DNA from: Thiomicrorhabdus indica | GTDB lineage: Bacteria; Pseudomonadota; Gammaproteobacteria; Thiomicrospirales; Thiomicrospiraceae | Assembly (NCBI RefSeq): GCF_004293625.1 | Contig: NZ_CP033040.1 | Coordinates: forward strand, 2,433,001 to 2,497,000 | Length of the DNA stretch: 64,000 nucleotides | Direction: 5' to 3' | In this document: positions 62,766 to 64,000 of the stretch, one piece after another | How the letters are laid out: each line of letters begins with the position of its first letter | Numbering within the stretch: position 1 is the first letter of the stretch | Program-made: the position numbers and the translations under genes | Notes under the pieces: model-generated | What the model saw: the letters and a program-made list of their open reading frames with translations, nothing else | Told to the model about the DNA's origin: nothing | The model's database searches: none

Positions 62766-62834
62766 TGTGTGTCAGACACTTAATTTATATTGATTTTATT
62801 ATATGTCCCGTCCTGAAATAAGTTGACACTTTTT

Positions 62835-63569
62835 TCAGGTAAAAAACGCTCGATGAACTTCATCGGGCGTTTTGTATTTTAACGCCAAGTGTGGACGTTG
62901 AGTATTGTAGATTTCAATCGACTCTTTCACCATTTGTCGAGCCTGATCAACATCCTTTGGCTTGGTTAATAAAAACTCATTCTTCAGAATCCCGTTCACT
63001 CTCTCCGCCAAAGCGTTTTGATAGCAATCATAACCATCCGTCATCGAACAGATAATGCCATGTTTTTCATGGAACACTTGATAAGGTTTTGAACAGTACT
63101 GAATCCCTCTATCCGAGTGATGAATGAGTGCCCCTTTTCCTAATCTATTTTTCACTGCGTTCTTTAATGCCTGAAGGACTGGTTGAGCATGCAAAGTGTC
63201 GTGCACATGGTAGCCAACGATCTTACGAGAACAGGCATCGGTGACTAAGCTGAGATAGGCCTGGCCGTGTTGTACTGGTAAATAGGTAATGTCTGCAACC
63301 CAGAGTTTCTCTGGCGCTTTGGCTAAACGCCTTTGCCCCTGCTCTTTGATGAGATTGGGGTGCTTATAAAACCGATGATGACTGTGCGTGGTTTTATGAT
63401 AGGCTCGCTTATTAGGCACTAATAAACGCTGCCAACGTAACAAGTCAAACAACTTGTCTCGTCCAATCTTCAATCCTTCTTGGGCTTTAGCTAATAGCAA
63501 GTTGTGTAGCTTTCGGGTACCAATCCGCGGCTGGCTGATACGTATCGCTTGTACAAAATCCAGAATCAT
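62835..63569 (-). CDS. IS3-family transposase OrfB
   Basis: The catalytic half with an intact rve/DDE core: first Asp in LWVADITYLPV, second in IHHSDRGIQY, Glu in NALAERVNGILKNEF; it ends YKTPDEVHRAFFT. The 244-codon count starts at the first Met; the same frame is open further upstream (NACRFLQISRQAYYQGLQ), since OrfB is normally made by -1 frameshifting from orfA. All catalytic residues are present, so the element may be active. Confidence 0.9.
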   Translation of the reverse strand: MILDFVQAIRISQPRIGTRKLHNLLLAKAQEGLKIGRDKLFDLLRWQRLLVPNKRAYHKTTHSHHRFYKHPNLIKEQGQRRLAKAPEKLWVADITYLPVQHGQAYLSLVTDACSRKIVGYHVHDTLHAQPVLQALKNAVKNRLGKGALIHHSDRGIQYCSKPYQVFHEKHGIICSMTDGYDCYQNALAERVNGILKNEFLLTKPKDVDQARQMVKESIEIYNTQRPHLALKYKTPDEVHRAFFT

Positions 63570-63655
63570 CCGGTATTGCTTTTCTTTGAGCCGCTGCCTT
63601 TGTAATCCTTGGTAGTAAGCCTGACGGCTTATCTGTAAGAATCGACAAGCATTGC

Positions 63656-63982
63656 TTATGTTGAGCCCTTGGATCTGTTTTTGATCGATAACTCGGCTAA
63701 CCGCTTTTTTGTCAAGCTAACTCCAAAGTCCTCTTTCATGACTTTGACGACGCCTTCAAAGAATTGGGCTTTGAGTTTTTCTTCGGCGAGTTCTTGTTCA
63801 AGCTCTTTAATGCGCTGCTCTGGCGTCTTTTCAGCTTTAGTCGTCGGCATAATGATTCCTCGAAGATGTCGGTTAATGGCGTTGGCGTCAGACCAATTTA
63901 ACTTACCATGCTTTCTAAGCCAAACTAAAACGGTAGATCGTCCTTGGATACCATAATGTGCTTGCGCTTGTTTATAAGTCAT
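63656..63982 (-). CDS. IS3-family transposase OrfA, 5' end outside the window
   Basis: An N-terminal HTH region (MTYKQAQAHYGIQGRSTVLVWLRKHG) and a coiled coil (EQRIKELEQELAEEKLKAQFFEGVVKVM). The frame is open upstream to the window end (QVEKGE before the Met), so the true start is probably beyond 64000 and the Met at 63982 is internal. Confidence 0.85.
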   Translation of the reverse strand: MTYKQAQAHYGIQGRSTVLVWLRKHGKLNWSDANAINRHLRGIIMPTTKAEKTPEQRIKELEQELAEEKLKAQFFEGVVKVMKEDFGVSLTKKRLAELSIKNRSKGST

Positions 63983-64000
63983 TTCGCCTTTTTCGACTTG

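Larger units (their letters stand above)
62804..64000 (-). mobile_element. IS3-family insertion sequence, truncated by the window end
   Basis: The left end is probably TGTCCCGTCCTGAAATAAGT at 62804, the usual type of IS3-family terminus. It carries orfB and orfA on the minus strand; the 5' part of orfA and the other end lie beyond the window, so terminal repeats and target duplication cannot be checked. It differs from the element at 7951-9199. It lies 39 bases upstream of birA. Confidence 0.85.

Overview
The window reads as chromosomal DNA of a mesophilic, moderately AT-rich gammaproteobacterium. Support comes from the fabA-fabB pair, gammaproteobacterial-type dut, coaBC, coaD, rsmD, radC, mutM and ftsY, a Tat-exported flavocytochrome-c sulfide dehydrogenase flavoprotein with a cytochrome partner, and many c-di-GMP proteins. 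A sulfur-oxidising Thiomicrospira/Hydrogenovibrio-like host is the best inference, but no rRNA is present to prove it.

Layout. 1-3.2 kb: end of a V/A-type ATPase operon (E, DUF2764, A). 3.3-5.9 kb: dut, a membrane diguanylate cyclase and a YdjM-like membrane protein. 6.2-10.4 kb: an accessory segment with an attI-like site, two integron-type gene cassettes with attC sites (no integrase visible), an IS3-family element that splits the second cassette gene with a 3-bp target duplication, a toxin-antitoxin pair and REP-like hairpins. 10.35-13.15 kb: a Na/Pi-cotransporter gene and a Host_attach-family gene lying between the true 3' end of pgm and a second, synonymously diverged copy of the last 11 pgm codons, as if inserted at the pgm 3' end. 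13.1-25 kb: pgm, flavin reductase, a lipoprotein, DMT exporter, a glycosyltransferase, coaBC, a membrane-tethered LuxR-type protein, the sulfide dehydrogenase pair, thioesterase and radC. 25-29.8 kb: a PhoX-like lipoprotein, a two-haem lipoprotein and rpmB-rpmG. 29.8-35.5 kb: two paralogous double-binding-domain PAS-GGDEF receptors. 36-42 kb: a 160-bp MITE-like element, mutM, modE-modA-modBC and an M20 amidohydrolase. 43-51 kb: an HTH-REC regulator, a degenerate-GGDEF/EAL protein, peroxiredoxin, coaD, rsmD and a hybrid histidine kinase. 51-62.8 kb: an OlsF-like acyltransferase, paired M16 proteases, ftsY with a 36-bp coding minisatellite, an RMF-like membrane protein, a lytic transglycosylase, fabB-fabA, two identical tRNA-Thr genes, coaX and birA. 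62.8 kb to the end: a second IS3-family element that runs off the window.

The most striking signal belongs to no standard feature class: the 10-bp palindrome ACCGGCCGGT occurs exactly 30 times (about 0.06 expected by chance), half of the copies intergenic and half in genes, where 13 of 15 are read as Pro-Ala-Gly. It is missing from the integron/IS segment and from both insertion sequences, so it behaves as a host genome signature.

Functionally the window joins housekeeping coenzyme and lipid synthesis (coaBC, coaD and coaX for CoA; fabA/fabB for unsaturated fatty acids), sulfur and electron-transfer chemistry at the envelope, molybdate uptake under ModE control, and a dense c-di-GMP network (three GGDEF cyclase candidates, one probable phosphodiesterase).
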